DNA of 64,000 nucleotides from the NCBI GenBank assembly GCA_016200005.1, contig JACQFP010000022.1:124001-188000 (forward strand), written 5' to 3'. The notes under the pieces are model-generated. The model saw nothing but the letters and a program-made list of their open reading frames with translations. It had not been told where the DNA came from and made no database searches. Made by a program: the position numbers and the translations under genes. The DNA comes from Verrucomicrobiota bacterium. Lineage in GTDB: Bacteria; Verrucomicrobiota; Verrucomicrobiia; Limisphaerales; PALSA-1396. Shown here in pieces: positions 17,164 to 26,707 of the stretch; position 1 is the first letter of the stretch; every line of letters starts with the position of its first letter.

Positions 17164-18840
17164 ATGCAACTGAGTTACACCCATGGCGTTTCCACCGTGC
17201 CGCTGATCGGCCAGACCATCGGCGACATGCTGGATGAGATCGCTGCGGAGCACGGCTCGAACGAAGCCGTGGTTTCAGTTTTTGAAAACAAACGGCTCAC
17301 GTATTGGGCATTCCTCGATGAAGTGAACCGCTGCGCCCGCGCACTGATGGCGATGGGAATCCAAAAGGGAGATCGCGTCGGGGTTTGGTCCACCAATTGT
17401 GTGGCGTGGACTGTGGCGCAATTTGCGACTGCCAAGATCGGCGCCGTTCAGGTCAACATCAACCCGGCCTACCGCCTCCACGAACTGGAGTACGCCCTCA
17501 AACAATCCGAGTGCAACGCGCTGATCTGCGGCGAGGGGTTCAAGGACGCCGATTACGCCCGAATGTTGCACGAGTTGATTCCCGAGTTGAAAGGAGCCGA
17601 TCCGTGTGGCGAGTTTTCCGCGCAGAAATTTCCGCATTTGCGGCGCGTCATCTATCTCGGCGCGAAACCGGCGGCCGGCCTGCTCCGCTGGAGTGAATTG
17701 ATGTCAATGCACGAGCGCGTGGCTCCACAAGCGCTCGCCGAGCGGCAGGCTTCACTGGACTTCGATGACGTAATCAACATCCAGTACACCTCAGGCACCA
17801 CGGGGTTTCCCAAGGGCGCGATGCTGACGCATCACAACATTCTGAACAACGGCTATTGGGTCGGCGTCCTGATGAACTTCACGCCCAACGATCGCCTGTG
17901 CATTCCGGTGCCGTTCTACCATTGCTTCGGCATGGTGCTGGGCAATCTGACCTGTATGACGCACGGCGCGACGATGGTGCTGCCCGCACCCCATTTCAGT
18001 CCGCTCTCGGTGCTGCAAGCGGTCGCCCTGGAGCGATGCACGGCGGTGCATGGCGTTCCGACGATGTTCATTGCCGAACTGGAACATCCGCAATTCCGCG
18101 AGTTCGATTTGTCCTCCCTGCGAACCGGTGTGATGGCGGGCGCGCCGTGTCCGATCGAAGTGATGAAACGCGTCATCGGCGAGATGCATTGTGAACAGAT
18201 CACCATCGGCTGCGGGATGACGGAAACCTCCCCGATCTGCAACATGACCAGGCCGAATGATCCGCTGGAGTTGCGTGTGAGCACCGTCGGCCGGGTGATT
18301 CCGCACCAGGAACAAAAGATCTTGAACCCGGAGACCGGGCAGATTCTGCCGCGGGGACAACAAGGAGAGCTGTGTTATCGCGGGTATCACATCATGCGCG
18401 GCTACTATAACAACCTGGAAGGCACGAAGAGCGCCATCGATTCATCGGGTTGGATGCACAGCGGCGATCTGGCGGTCATGGACGAACAGGGTTACGTCAA
18501 AATCACCGGACGGCTCAAGGACATGATTATTCGCGGTGGCGAGAACATCTATCCGCGTGAGGTGGAGGAATTTCTTTTCACCCATCCAAAGATTGCGGAG
18601 GCCGCCGTCTTCGGCGTGCCCGATCACCATTATGGCGAGCAGGTCATGGCGTGGATCAAATTGAAGGACAGCGCGCCGCTGAACGAACAGGAAGTCCGGG
18701 AATTCTGCAAAGGGAAAATCATGGACTACAAAATCCCATATCGCGTCAAATTCGTCACCGAGTTTCCCACCACCGTGACTGGCAAGATTCAAAAATTTCG
18801 CATGAGAGAGATTACCATTGAGGAATTAAAACTGGGTTAA
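17164..18840 (+). CDS. AMP-binding acyl-CoA synthetase (FadD-like)
   Basis: A 558-residue ligase that activates a carboxylic acid to its acyl-CoA through an acyl-adenylate. The P-loop-like A3 motif YTSGTTGFPKGAM is at about residue 202, VPFYHCFGM follows, the A5 motif GCGMTETSP is at about 350, A7 SGDLAVMDEQGYVKITGRLKDMIIRGGENI at about 435-465, and A10 TVTGKIQKFRMRE carries the catalytic Lys near the end. Start ATG 17164 (MQLSYTHGVSTVPL) was chosen because the longer reading runs through the palindrome upstream. Best fit is the medium/long-chain fatty-acid branch. It may feed the acyl-CoA breakdown genes at 20635-30322, but it is not in that cluster. Confidence 0.93.
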   Translation: MQLSYTHGVSTVPLIGQTIGDMLDEIAAEHGSNEAVVSVFENKRLTYWAFLDEVNRCARALMAMGIQKGDRVGVWSTNCVAWTVAQFATAKIGAVQVNINPAYRLHELEYALKQSECNALICGEGFKDADYARMLHELIPELKGADPCGEFSAQKFPHLRRVIYLGAKPAAGLLRWSELMSMHERVAPQALAERQASLDFDDVINIQYTSGTTGFPKGAMLTHHNILNNGYWVGVLMNFTPNDRLCIPVPFYHCFGMVLGNLTCMTHGATMVLPAPHFSPLSVLQAVALERCTAVHGVPTMFIAELEHPQFREFDLSSLRTGVMAGAPCPIEVMKRVIGEMHCEQITIGCGMTETSPICNMTRPNDPLELRVSTVGRVIPHQEQKILNPETGQILPRGQQGELCYRGYHIMRGYYNNLEGTKSAIDSSGWMHSGDLAVMDEQGYVKITGRLKDMIIRGGENIYPREVEEFLFTHPKIAEAAVFGVPDHHYGEQVMAWIKLKDSAPLNEQEVREFCKGKIMDYKIPYRVKFVTEFPTTVTGKIQKFRMREITIEELKLG

Positions 18841-18975
18841 CCGCATGCGTTCCCAAAAATTCCACAGCAAAGACTGCATTCCGCTCATCTTATCGACGTC
18901 CCACCCCTTCCGACGGTAAACTTGGTTGTCTGCTGAGAGACGCAGAGCCTTGCGATTCGAACAGCCTTCTTTTTC

Positions 18976-19917
18976 TCACGGTTGAATCTCACCAAACTCA
19001 GGCGCTATCTTGGTCGCGCGCACCCACATATAACGCCAATCAGGACTATTGTAAAAGTTCCCGGGAACTCCTCCCCATGCTCCCCATTGGTAAACGCCTC
19101 GGACTGGCTGCAACGTGCGCCGATCTTTCCAGCGATGAATCTCCACGTGGCCGTCGGTAAAGGACAAACCGCCGCTGTTCGAGTGCCGAGAAGCCGGGAG
19201 TTCCACGAAAACTCCGCGGTCTTTGCCTATTCCTATTGTGAAGTCGCACCGGTCTATTGAATCTTCATGTTCATCAATAAACACGAACAGTTCAGGACGA
19301 TGAACTTTAGACAAATCACTTCGCTTTTCAAAAAGCGCTGCTGGCGATGCGAGGAGGTTAGCCCCATCATTTCCCATGTAGGCATTCATCGAGTAGCTCC
19401 GTGTTCTTGGGTAAGCGTTGTTGTCGGTCAGGACTGTCAGAGACTTGTCTGCCGGGCATTTGAAGACAGCAGGTGTTTTCACATAATCGCCGAGCGAGCC
19501 TTCACGACTGCCGATGAGGAAATCCACATTCGTGCCGTCGGGGTTGCTGTATCTGAGGAAGCCCCAGGACCAAGACGGTCGGTGTTGGACTCCTTGAGGG
19601 GTGCTGACAAAGGCACCGTAGAAGTAGTTTGGGACCAACCGATCATTATTGTCATCCGTGTACATGGTCCAGCCGAGTGTGAGCTGCTTGAGGTTGTTCA
19701 TGCAGGCGATGGCTTGCGCTTTTGCCTTTGCGCGTGTCAGTGCGGGTAATAGCAACGCGGCCAGAATGGCAATGATGGCAATCACCACCAGCAACTCGAT
19801 TAGCGTGAAGGCCCGCTTGGACGCGAATCCTTCAGGGCCGGCAAACTGCCGGCCCTCCCATTCACAGGGAATGAAGCGGTGCCAGCGTCCCCGATTATTT
19901 GTTTGCCTTCTGCCCAT
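18976..19917 (-). CDS. Type II secretion/prepilin-like protein, repeat in leader
   Basis: A 313-residue paralogue of the protein at 13625. The class III signal [19 protein letters not shown] begins near residue 36, preceded by an unusually long leader. Part of that leader ([12 protein letters not shown]) is encoded by a perfect small palindrome, AGGGCCGGCA...TGCCGGCCCT, at 19834-19856, so the leader was probably lengthened by repeat insertion or the true start is later. Downstream are the usual [19 protein letters not shown] and the '[21 protein letters not shown]' loop. Role as for the other paralogue: a probable pseudopilin or surface protein. Confidence 0.88.
   Translation of the reverse strand: MGRRQTNNRGRWHRFIPCEWEGRQFAGPEGFASKRAFTLIELLVVIAIIAILAALLLPALTRAKAKAQAIACMNNLKQLTLGWTMYTDDNNDRLVPNYFYGAFVSTPQGVQHRPSWSWGFLRYSNPDGTNVDFLIGSREGSLGDYVKTPAVFKCPADKSLTVLTDNNAYPRTRSYSMNAYMGNDGANLLASPAALFEKRSDLSKVHRPELFVFIDEHEDSIDRCDFTIGIGKDRGVFVELPASRHSNSGGLSFTDGHVEIHRWKDRRTLQPVRGVYQWGAWGGVPGNFYNSPDWRYMWVRATKIAPEFGEIQP
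19834..19856. repeat. Short perfect palindrome inside a prepilin leader
   Basis: AGGGCCGGCA AAC TGCCGGCCCT; translated in the leader of the prepilin-like gene. Confidence 0.7.
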
Positions 19918-19956
19918 ACAGTTTTTGGAGCCTTTGTAACGACTTGATAGTTTATC

Positions 19957-20409
19957 CTACTCCCGATGTTTCGTGTCGATGATAATTGTGACGGGGCCAT
20001 CGTTGATTAAGGTCACTTTCATGTCCGCTCCAAACTCACCGGTTTGAACAGCCCGGCCCAGTTCCTCAGTGAGTTTGCGCACAAATAATTCGTAAATCGG
20101 AATGGCTACTTCCGGTCGGGCGGCTTGACTGTATGAAGGCCGGTTTCCTTTTTTGGTGCTGGCGAACAGAGTGAACTGGCTGATGACAAGGATGTCGCCT
20201 TGAATTTCCTGAACTGAGCGATTCATCACGCGCTGATCATCATTGAAAATCCGCAGTCGCACCAGCTTCCCGCTCAACCAGTCGATGTCTTCTGCCGTAT
20301 CCGCTTCTTCAACGGCTAGCAGGATCACCAAACCTGTTTTGATGGCGGCTTTCTTTTGCACGTCGATAACGACAGACGCTTCAGAGACCCGTTGAATGAC
20401 TGCTCGCAT
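19957..20409 (-). CDS. dtd: D-aminoacyl-tRNA deacylase
   Basis: A 150-residue enzyme that hydrolyses D-aminoacyl-tRNA (D-Tyr and others) and so protects translation from D-amino acids. It has the family N-terminus MRAVIQRVSEASVVI, the SQFTLFAST motif at about residue 77 with the catalytic Thr, and the NDGPVTIIIDT motif near the C-terminus that holds the Gly-cisPro substrate selector region. Length equals that of bacterial Dtd. A housekeeping gene, apparently transcribed singly. The region upstream holds a composite palindrome. Confidence 0.96.
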   Translation of the reverse strand: MRAVIQRVSEASVVIDVQKKAAIKTGLVILLAVEEADTAEDIDWLSGKLVRLRIFNDDQRVMNRSVQEIQGDILVISQFTLFASTKKGNRPSYSQAARPEVAIPIYELFVRKLTEELGRAVQTGEFGADMKVTLINDGPVTIIIDTKHRE

Positions 20410-20469
20410 GTTACATGATCACCGTCGTTTTAATAATTCGGAGGTTCTCCCGAACTCCGAAATAGAAAA

Positions 20470-20614
20470 GGGAGCGCGCCCGCCTCGGGCGCAGTTTTCT
20501 GCGCCCTCGCGGAAAACATGGCGCGCAGGAAATTGTCCTGACCACCAGCTTGCCGCGCCGCCCAAGGCTGGACGCGAGGGCGCGTCCAGCAACGCCCGGG
20601 GCGGGCGTGATCCC
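20470..20614. repeat. Composite palindrome (copy 1 of 5)
   Basis: Outer arms GGGAGCGCGCCCGCCTCGGG / CCCGGGGCGGGCGTGATCCC; inner pairs CTGCGCCCTCGCGG and GGACGCGAGGGCGCGTCC. The same architecture occurs at 34724-34871, 42451-42598, 41221-41364 and 51969-52108. Confidence 0.85.
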
Positions 20615-20634
20615 CGCAACTTCGGAGTTCGGGT

Positions 20635-21867
20635 TCAACCTCCCCAGATCATCACCACACTCGTCGTGACGCTGCCGCCCATGTTAAACGTAAGAAACCG
20701 TTTCGCGCCGGGAATCTGGCGTTCGCCGGCGCGGTCGGTCAGTTGCAACCACGCTTCAGCCACTTGCCGCACACCGGTCGCGCCGACAGGATGTCCGTCG
20801 CCAATCAATCCACCGCCCGCATTAACCGGCAGCGAGAATGGCGGCGAGATGGTTGCCAAGTCAGCACGCGCCGATGGAAGAGCGGTCGCGCCAGTTTCAA
20901 GAAGATCTGCGCCCTTACCACTCTCAGCAAACCCAAGAATTTCGTAGGCGATGATTTCTGAGATGGAGAAACAATCATGGATTTCCGCGCCGTGAAGCTC
21001 TGCCGGTTTGACGCCGGACATCGAATAGGCTCCTGCGGCGGCCTGTCGCGCGATGGAAAATTCCGGGACATCCTTTTTCTCCAGCGGCAAGTAATCGGTG
21101 GTGTGGCCGTAACCAAGCAGGCGAATGGCCCGCCGGCCGGCTGCCAGCGTTTTAACAAATCGTTCGGAGCACAGAATCAACGCTGCCGCGCCGTCGGTGA
21201 TCTGGGAACAGTCGGTGGTTTTGAGCGGCGGAGCAAAACGCGGGTTTTGGTCCGAAGCGATCGCGGCTTGTTCGACGGTCAACGTTGCATCCCGCATCTG
21301 CGCCAAAGGATTGCTGCGTGCGTGCGCAAAGTTCTTGACGGCGACTTTCGCCAGTTGTTTTTCCGTGACGCCATACTTGTCCATATAGACCTGTGCGATG
21401 CGGGCGAACAATTTGGGAAACATGAAGTCGCCATAAATTGCCTTCTCCACCTGGTAATCGCCGGCGGCGCCCAGAACGTCCGCCCCCTCCGCTGGCGGCA
21501 TGGTTTTCTGCTGCTCCGCGCCGACGATCAGAACGACGTCGTGCAGCCCGCCCATGATTTGTTGCGCGCCGGTAAGGACGGCCACCGAGCCGGAGGCGCA
21601 CGCGGCTTCGACGTGCAGCGTTGGAATACCGCGACACTTCGTGTCGATCTCGGTGAGGAACGCGCCCAGATGAAGTTGCCGGGTGAACAGTCCGCTGGCG
21701 AAACTCGCGACCACGCCCGATTGAATGTCGCCGGGATCAATCTGCGCATCGTCGATGGCCGTTCGCGCCGACTCAAGAACGATGTGGCGAAGGGTTTTGC
21801 CTTCCTTCTTCAAGTTGCGCTTGAAATCCGTTCGCCCCGCGCCAATCACATAAACTGCTTCAGCCAT
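20635..21867 (-). CDS. Thiolase family protein (acetyl-CoA acetyltransferase/SCP-x-like)
   Basis: A 410-residue thiolase, the class that cleaves 3-ketoacyl-CoA or condenses acyl-CoAs. The acylated Cys sits in VEAACASGSVAV at about residue 90. The His of EIHDCFSISEI (about 300) and the GDGHPVGATGVRQ motif (about 357) with its His complete the active site seen in the SCP-x/thiolase-like group. That group often lacks the usual second Cys near the C-terminus, and here the position reads FNMGGSVTTSVVM. The neighbouring catabolic cluster at 24936-30322 lies on the opposite strand, beyond a phosphoesterase gene, so pathway membership is only suggested. Confidence 0.9.
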   Translation of the reverse strand: MAEAVYVIGAGRTDFKRNLKKEGKTLRHIVLESARTAIDDAQIDPGDIQSGVVASFASGLFTRQLHLGAFLTEIDTKCRGIPTLHVEAACASGSVAVLTGAQQIMGGLHDVVLIVGAEQQKTMPPAEGADVLGAAGDYQVEKAIYGDFMFPKLFARIAQVYMDKYGVTEKQLAKVAVKNFAHARSNPLAQMRDATLTVEQAAIASDQNPRFAPPLKTTDCSQITDGAAALILCSERFVKTLAAGRRAIRLLGYGHTTDYLPLEKKDVPEFSIARQAAAGAYSMSGVKPAELHGAEIHDCFSISEIIAYEILGFAESGKGADLLETGATALPSARADLATISPPFSLPVNAGGGLIGDGHPVGATGVRQVAEAWLQLTDRAGERQIPGAKRFLTFNMGGSVTTSVVMIWGG

Positions 21868-22252
21868 GTGGGGAGCTTAGATTGAAATGTGAATGGAAGC
21901 AACGCGGCGTGTATTTCCCTACCCATGATCCGCAAGGTAGGGCGCGTCACTCCGTGCGCGCCGTTCGGATCGTATGTCCAAACCAGCGGCGCGCACGGAG
22001 TGACACGCGCCCTGCCAACGCGCCCGGTTCATCACTTGATAAATCGCCGCTTCCTAATCCAATCGTAATTTCCTGGCTACAACAGCCCCAGCCTGCCCAA
22101 CGCTCAATTAGTTGTTGATACGTTTAACCGACTTCTCGGAAAGCTGCGTCGGCAATTTCCCGTTTGGGGATGAGGAATTGACGGATGCGCCAAATCATGA
22201 GATAGGTTTCGCGTCCCATCGGGATTCCCAGAAAGGCCTGATCGGGCGTTGC
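21868..22252. other. Divergent gap with a GTAGGGCGCGTCAC palindrome
   Basis: An inverted repeat at 21936-22016 has arms GGTAGGGCGCGTCACTCCGT and the near-complement ACGGAGTGACACGCGCCCTG. A second copy is at 26618-26693. No gene is supported in this gap. Confidence 0.75.
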
Positions 22253-24775
22253 ATGAAAAAATCCACCGCTGCGTTGGTCCTGATCGCCACTTTCCTTTCT
22301 GCTTCACCGCTTTTTGGCGCCATCGCGCAGTATGATTTCAACGGCAACCTCAACTCGTCCACAAGCGGTGTCGTTTTGACGACCGGTTTCGCCGCGCCCG
22401 CTACGAACGCGGTTGTGGTCTTCACCAACATGACGATTAACGGCAACACGGCGCAGGTTGCTTCATTTACGCGGGGCACTTACTTCACGATGAGCCACGG
22501 TCTAGGGGCGAATGGCGGCGGCAGCAAACTGAATCAATACACGCTCATCTTGGATGTGATGTTTCCAAGCCGGCCGAGCGGTTGGGCCGTGCTCTACCAG
22601 ACCACTCCTCAAAATACCAACGACGGCGAGTGGTTCATCAATCCAAGTCAGGGCCTTGGTATCTCCAGCGTTTACGGTGGCACGGTTGCGGACGGAACGT
22701 GGCACCGGCTGGCGGTAGTGGTGGACAGTGCCGCCGGCACCCTCACAAGCTTCATCAATGGCACTCCGGTTCAGCAGGTTGGTGGTCCTACGGTGGATGG
22801 CCGATGGGCGATGGGGCCGACCGTGTTGCTCTTCGCAGATGATGATTTGGAAAATGCCGCCGGTTTCGTGAACAGCGTCCAACTCCGGGCCGAGGCAATG
22901 ACAACCAACGAGATCGCGGCGCTGGGCGGAGCGACCGCCACAGGCATTCCGATGCCGGGCGCGACCAATCCACTCTTCGGTCAGGTGCTGCAAACCAACG
23001 GCGGCTTTGAGACGTTGTTCGCCAACTGGCAAACCATCGCCGGCAGTCCGCTTGCGCTGACGAGCGCCGGGAGCAAAGGTTCGCCTCACGGCGGCGCCTA
23101 CTTCTTCCACGGCGGCATCAACACACCCGCCAGCAATACCGTCGTCCGTCAAGACATTGACCTCCTCGCCGCCGGTTTTACGACCAACGACCTGGACACC
23201 GGCGCCGCGCTCGACTCCCTGGCCTGGTTGCGGAATTTTTACGGCGTGAACACGTTCGACGACCAGGTGTTTTATCGCGTCGGCTATCTTGACGCCGCCG
23301 ACCAGGAATTGTCCGCCGTGCGTTGTATCGTCGCCGGCAACAGTGTCTGGTTGCAACGCAACCTCTACGGTCTGTTGCCGGCGGGCACCCGCAAACTGCG
23401 CGTTGAAATCATCGGCCAGCATCGTCGCGACGCCGACAACGACAGCATGGCGGACGACCTCATCGTGAAATTGCAGCAGCCATTCCCGCTGCCCACACCG
23501 AACATCAGCAAGTTGCCGATGCTGCAGGACGTGCGCCCCAACGCCATGACGTTGATCTGGGAAACCGACGGCAACCTCGCGCGACATTATGTGGACTGGG
23601 GCCGCAGCAACATCACCGAGCACACGCTTGGTCGGATCGAGACGTTACAAATCGACGCCACTCACTTTGTCCATCGCGCGACCATTCCGGGTTTGGAAAC
23701 CGAGACGAGTTACGTTTATCGCGTCCGCAGCGGCACGAACGCCACGGCCACTTACACTTTCTTTACTGCGCCCAAACGCTCCAGTCTGTTCATCACCGCG
23801 TGGTGGGGCGATAATCACGGCGGTACGGTCACGCTTGCGACGCATGTGACCAATCTTTTGTCCCACGCACCCAACCTGATTTGCGTGGCCGGCGACACGG
23901 TGAACAGCGGCAACTCGCTTTCCGAATGGCACAACTTCTGGTTCAAACCGCTGGAAACTCTCAACGCCGCGCAGACCACGCCGGTAATCTTCGCTCGCGG
24001 CAATCACGACGGCGAACACGCTCTCGCTTACGCCTACAGCGCGTTGCCCGGCAACGAGGCTTGGTTCGCCTTCGACTATGGCAACAGCCGGTTCATTTTT
24101 CTCGACAGCGAAATCAACACCAGCGGTTCACCCGAACAATACAATTGGCTGCAAGCCGAGCTGAGCCGACCGGAAACCCAGACCGCGGCCTTCCGTATTG
24201 TTTGCTTTCATAAGCCACCTTACGCCGACCTCTGGAACGGCGGCGGGTACACTGGCGAAACCTTTGTGCGCAACGACTGGGTGCCGCTCTTCACGCAGAA
24301 AAACGTGGACATCGTTATTTGCGGCCACATGCACGCCTACCAACGCGGCGCCACCAACGGGGTCATGTACATCGTCAGTGGGGGCGGAGGCGGCGCGCTT
24401 GACACCGAGCGCGTTGCGTTCTGGCCGTTCGTGCAAGTCGAATACAGCCAGTACCATTTTGACATAATGGAAGTCAATGGACAGACGCTCTCGTGGGAAA
24501 CCTTCAACAACAGCAATCAACTGCTCGACATGTTCACGCTCCAAAGCCGCGTGCCGGTTGTCGCCTGGCAGAATGCGGCGGGGGCGGCTGGCCAATTACA
24601 GTTGACCGTTTCGGGCAAGCCCGGAATTAGTTATGTGCTGGAAAGCTCAAGCAACCTGTTGCACTGGGCCGCCTTTGCCACCAACACCATTGCCGCCAGT
24701 GGCCCGCCGATGTTCACCAATTCGATTGGGGTCGATGTCTTCCCTCGCTTCATCCGCGCGCGGACGAGCCAGTAG
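22253..24775 (+). CDS. Secreted LamG-fibronectin-metallophosphoesterase protein
   Basis: An 840-residue exported protein from ATG 22253 (MKKSTAALVLIATFLSASPLFGA, signal peptide). Residues about 25-215 form a LamG/concanavalin domain (WHRLAVVVDSAAGTLTSFINGTPV). A second beta region follows (about 240-400), then a purple-acid-phosphatase-type N-terminal module (TLIWETDGNLARHYVDWG). The calcineurin-like phosphoesterase core follows with WWGDNHGG, VAGDTVNSG, ARGNHDGEH, CFHKPPY and CGHMHAYQR supplying the Asp, Asn and His metal ligands. A C-terminal beta module ends the protein (about 770-840). Probably an extracellular phosphatase or phosphodiesterase attached to polysaccharide-rich surfaces; the substrate is unknown. 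Apparently monocistronic. Confidence 0.88.
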   Translation: MKKSTAALVLIATFLSASPLFGAIAQYDFNGNLNSSTSGVVLTTGFAAPATNAVVVFTNMTINGNTAQVASFTRGTYFTMSHGLGANGGGSKLNQYTLILDVMFPSRPSGWAVLYQTTPQNTNDGEWFINPSQGLGISSVYGGTVADGTWHRLAVVVDSAAGTLTSFINGTPVQQVGGPTVDGRWAMGPTVLLFADDDLENAAGFVNSVQLRAEAMTTNEIAALGGATATGIPMPGATNPLFGQVLQTNGGFETLFANWQTIAGSPLALTSAGSKGSPHGGAYFFHGGINTPASNTVVRQDIDLLAAGFTTNDLDTGAALDSLAWLRNFYGVNTFDDQVFYRVGYLDAADQELSAVRCIVAGNSVWLQRNLYGLLPAGTRKLRVEIIGQHRRDADNDSMADDLIVKLQQPFPLPTPNISKLPMLQDVRPNAMTLIWETDGNLARHYVDWGRSNITEHTLGRIETLQIDATHFVHRATIPGLETETSYVYRVRSGTNATATYTFFTAPKRSSLFITAWWGDNHGGTVTLATHVTNLLSHAPNLICVAGDTVNSGNSLSEWHNFWFKPLETLNAAQTTPVIFARGNHDGEHALAYAYSALPGNEAWFAFDYGNSRFIFLDSEINTSGSPEQYNWLQAELSRPETQTAAFRIVCFHKPPYADLWNGGGYTGETFVRNDWVPLFTQKNVDIVICGHMHAYQRGATNGVMYIVSGGGGGALDTERVAFWPFVQVEYSQYHFDIMEVNGQTLSWETFNNSNQLLDMFTLQSRVPVVAWQNAAGAAGQLQLTVSGKPGISYVLESSSNLLHWAAFATNTIAASGPPMFTNSIGVDVFPRFIRARTSQ

Positions 24776-24935
24776 GGCAAAGTCAAGCGACCCTTCTGGA
24801 CGACAAACGCCGCGAGTAAACCCTGGAGCCATGCCGGGCAATGAAATTCGCCATTGACCACTGGTTTACGGCGTAGAATATCGGCGTGAGTTCAAACCGC
24901 GATGACAACCAGGCGGCAGGGACAAATATTTTTCC

Positions 24936-26552
24936 ATGACTGAAAAAGGGCAGAGCAAACCGAAGGCGCTGCGAAGTTTGTGCGACGAAATCCTCGCGCA
25001 GGAGGCCACGTTGCGCGAGGGTGGCGGGCTTTCCGGACAGGAACGGCAGCGCAAGCTGGGCCGTTTACCGGTGCGTGAACGATTGACACGTCTCTTGGAT
25101 GACAAGTCGCCGTTTCTCGAACTGAGTCTGTGGGCGGGCCATCGAATGTATCCGGATTGGGGCGAGATTCCAGCGGCTGGAGTGGTGACGGGCATTGGTC
25201 GCGTCTGCAAGCGGCCGTGCATGATCATCGCCAATGATGCCACCGTGAAGGCGGGCGCTTTTTTTCCGGCGACAGCCAAGAAAGTTCTGCGCGCCCAACG
25301 CATCGCTTTGGAAAATTCGTTGCCGGTGATTTATCTGGTCGATTCCGCCGGCGTGTTTCTGCCGTTGCAGGATGAAGTGTTTCCCGATGAAGACGATTTC
25401 GGTCGAATCTTCCGCAACAACGCTGTGTTGAGCGCGCGCGGCGTTCCGCAGTTGGCGGCCATCATGGGAAATTGTATCGCAGGCGGCGCGTATCTGCCGG
25501 TGTTGTGCGACAAAATTCTCATGACCAAGGGGAGCGGGCTTTATCTGGCAGGACCGGCGCTGGTCAAGGCGGCGATCGGCCAGGAAGTCGATGCCGAACA
25601 CTTGGGCGGTTCGGAAATGCACGCGGAAATCAGCGGGACGATTGACTTTCAAGAAGCGGATGACGAGGCGTGCCTTACGCGACTGCGTTCGCTCATCGAC
25701 CTCTTGCCGGCAGAACCGGAACGCAAAGTTGACGAAACTGGCACGGAACGGAATCCCGAGTCGGTTTATGATCTGGTGAGCATTGATGGCCGCGCGGAAT
25801 ACGATCTTCGGGATTTGCTGGCGTGCGTGGTGGATCGCGGGTCGATGCAGGAATACAAGGCGGAGTACGGGCAGACGCTCGTCACGGTGTACGCGAAGAT
25901 TGGCGGGCAAGCCGTCGGCATCGTGGGCAATCAACGCAAGCGTTGCCACTCGAAGACCAAGGGAATCCAGATCGGCGGCGTCATCTACTCGGACAGCGCC
26001 GACAAGGCGGCGCGGTTCATCATGGACTGCAATCAAACCGGGTTGCCGATTGTTTTTTTTCAGGATGTGCAGGGTTTTATGGTGGGCCGCGATGCGGAAC
26101 AATCGGGCATCATCCGCAGCGGCGCGAAGCTGGTGAATGTCGTGAGCAATTCCGTGGTGCCGAAAATCACGGTCATCACGGGCGGTTCGTTCGGCGCGGG
26201 CAACTACGCGCTCTGCGGCAAGGCGTTTGATCCGCGATTTATCTTTGCCTGGCCGAACGCGCGATACGCCGTGATGGGCGGCGAACAAGCGTCGGACACC
26301 TTGTTCACCATTCTCCAGCGCAACATGCAGTCGAAAGAAAACACACTGACGCCGGAGGAGTTGAATCAACTGCGCGAGACGGTCAAGAATAATTACAAGC
26401 AGCAGACTGACATTCGTTATGGCGCGGCGCGGGGCTGGGTGGATGCAATCATTCCGCCGCGCGCGACACGGGAAGTTCTGTTGACCACGCTGGCTTTGGT
26501 GACGCGCAAACCAGTTCAAAACAATTTCAAGACCGGCGTGTTGCAGGTTTGA
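24936..26552 (+). CDS. Acyl-CoA carboxylase, beta (carboxyltransferase) subunit
   Basis: A 538-residue biotin-dependent carboxyltransferase, closest by eye to methylcrotonyl- or geranyl-CoA carboxylase beta subunits. Both crotonase-type halves are present: RERLTRLLDDKSPFLELS and GVVTGIGRV in the N-half with MGNCIAGGAYLPVL, and VYAKIGGQAVGIVGNQ, FFQDVQGFMVGRDAE and ITGGSFGAGNYALCGKAF in the C-half. The transferase acts with a biotinylated alpha subunit, but no biotin carboxylase or biotin carrier gene is in the window. It opens a plus-strand cluster with AtuA, an AtuA-C-like protein, enoyl-CoA hydratase and amidohydrolase, which points to leucine/isovalerate or acyclic terpenoid degradation. 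Confidence 0.92.
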   Translation: MTEKGQSKPKALRSLCDEILAQEATLREGGGLSGQERQRKLGRLPVRERLTRLLDDKSPFLELSLWAGHRMYPDWGEIPAAGVVTGIGRVCKRPCMIIANDATVKAGAFFPATAKKVLRAQRIALENSLPVIYLVDSAGVFLPLQDEVFPDEDDFGRIFRNNAVLSARGVPQLAAIMGNCIAGGAYLPVLCDKILMTKGSGLYLAGPALVKAAIGQEVDAEHLGGSEMHAEISGTIDFQEADDEACLTRLRSLIDLLPAEPERKVDETGTERNPESVYDLVSIDGRAEYDLRDLLACVVDRGSMQEYKAEYGQTLVTVYAKIGGQAVGIVGNQRKRCHSKTKGIQIGGVIYSDSADKAARFIMDCNQTGLPIVFFQDVQGFMVGRDAEQSGIIRSGAKLVNVVSNSVVPKITVITGGSFGAGNYALCGKAFDPRFIFAWPNARYAVMGGEQASDTLFTILQRNMQSKENTLTPEELNQLRETVKNNYKQQTDIRYGAARGWVDAIIPPRATREVLLTTLALVTRKPVQNNFKTGVLQV

Positions 26553-26617
26553 GGAGTGTGAATGGAGAACCTGGAGGAAGATGCCGGAATGTCCGCCTTG
26601 ATCGCAACCATGCAATG

Positions 26618-26693
26618 GGTAGGGCGCGTCACTCCGTGCGCGCCGTCTCGGCAGACATCGAACCCCGGCGCGCACGGAGTGACGCGCCCTACC
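26618..26693. repeat. GTAGGGCGCGTCAC palindrome (second copy)
   Basis: Arms GGTAGGGCGCGTCACTCCGT and ACGGAGTGACGCGCCCTACC are exact reverse complements, lying in the gap between the carboxylase and atuA genes. Confidence 0.85.
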
Positions 26694-26707
26694 TCTGATC
26701 CCTCACC

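Noticed and set aside
25065-26675. Long minus-strand ORF (536 codons) opposite the carboxylase gene
   Set aside because: Antisense of a well-supported carboxyltransferase; no family features.
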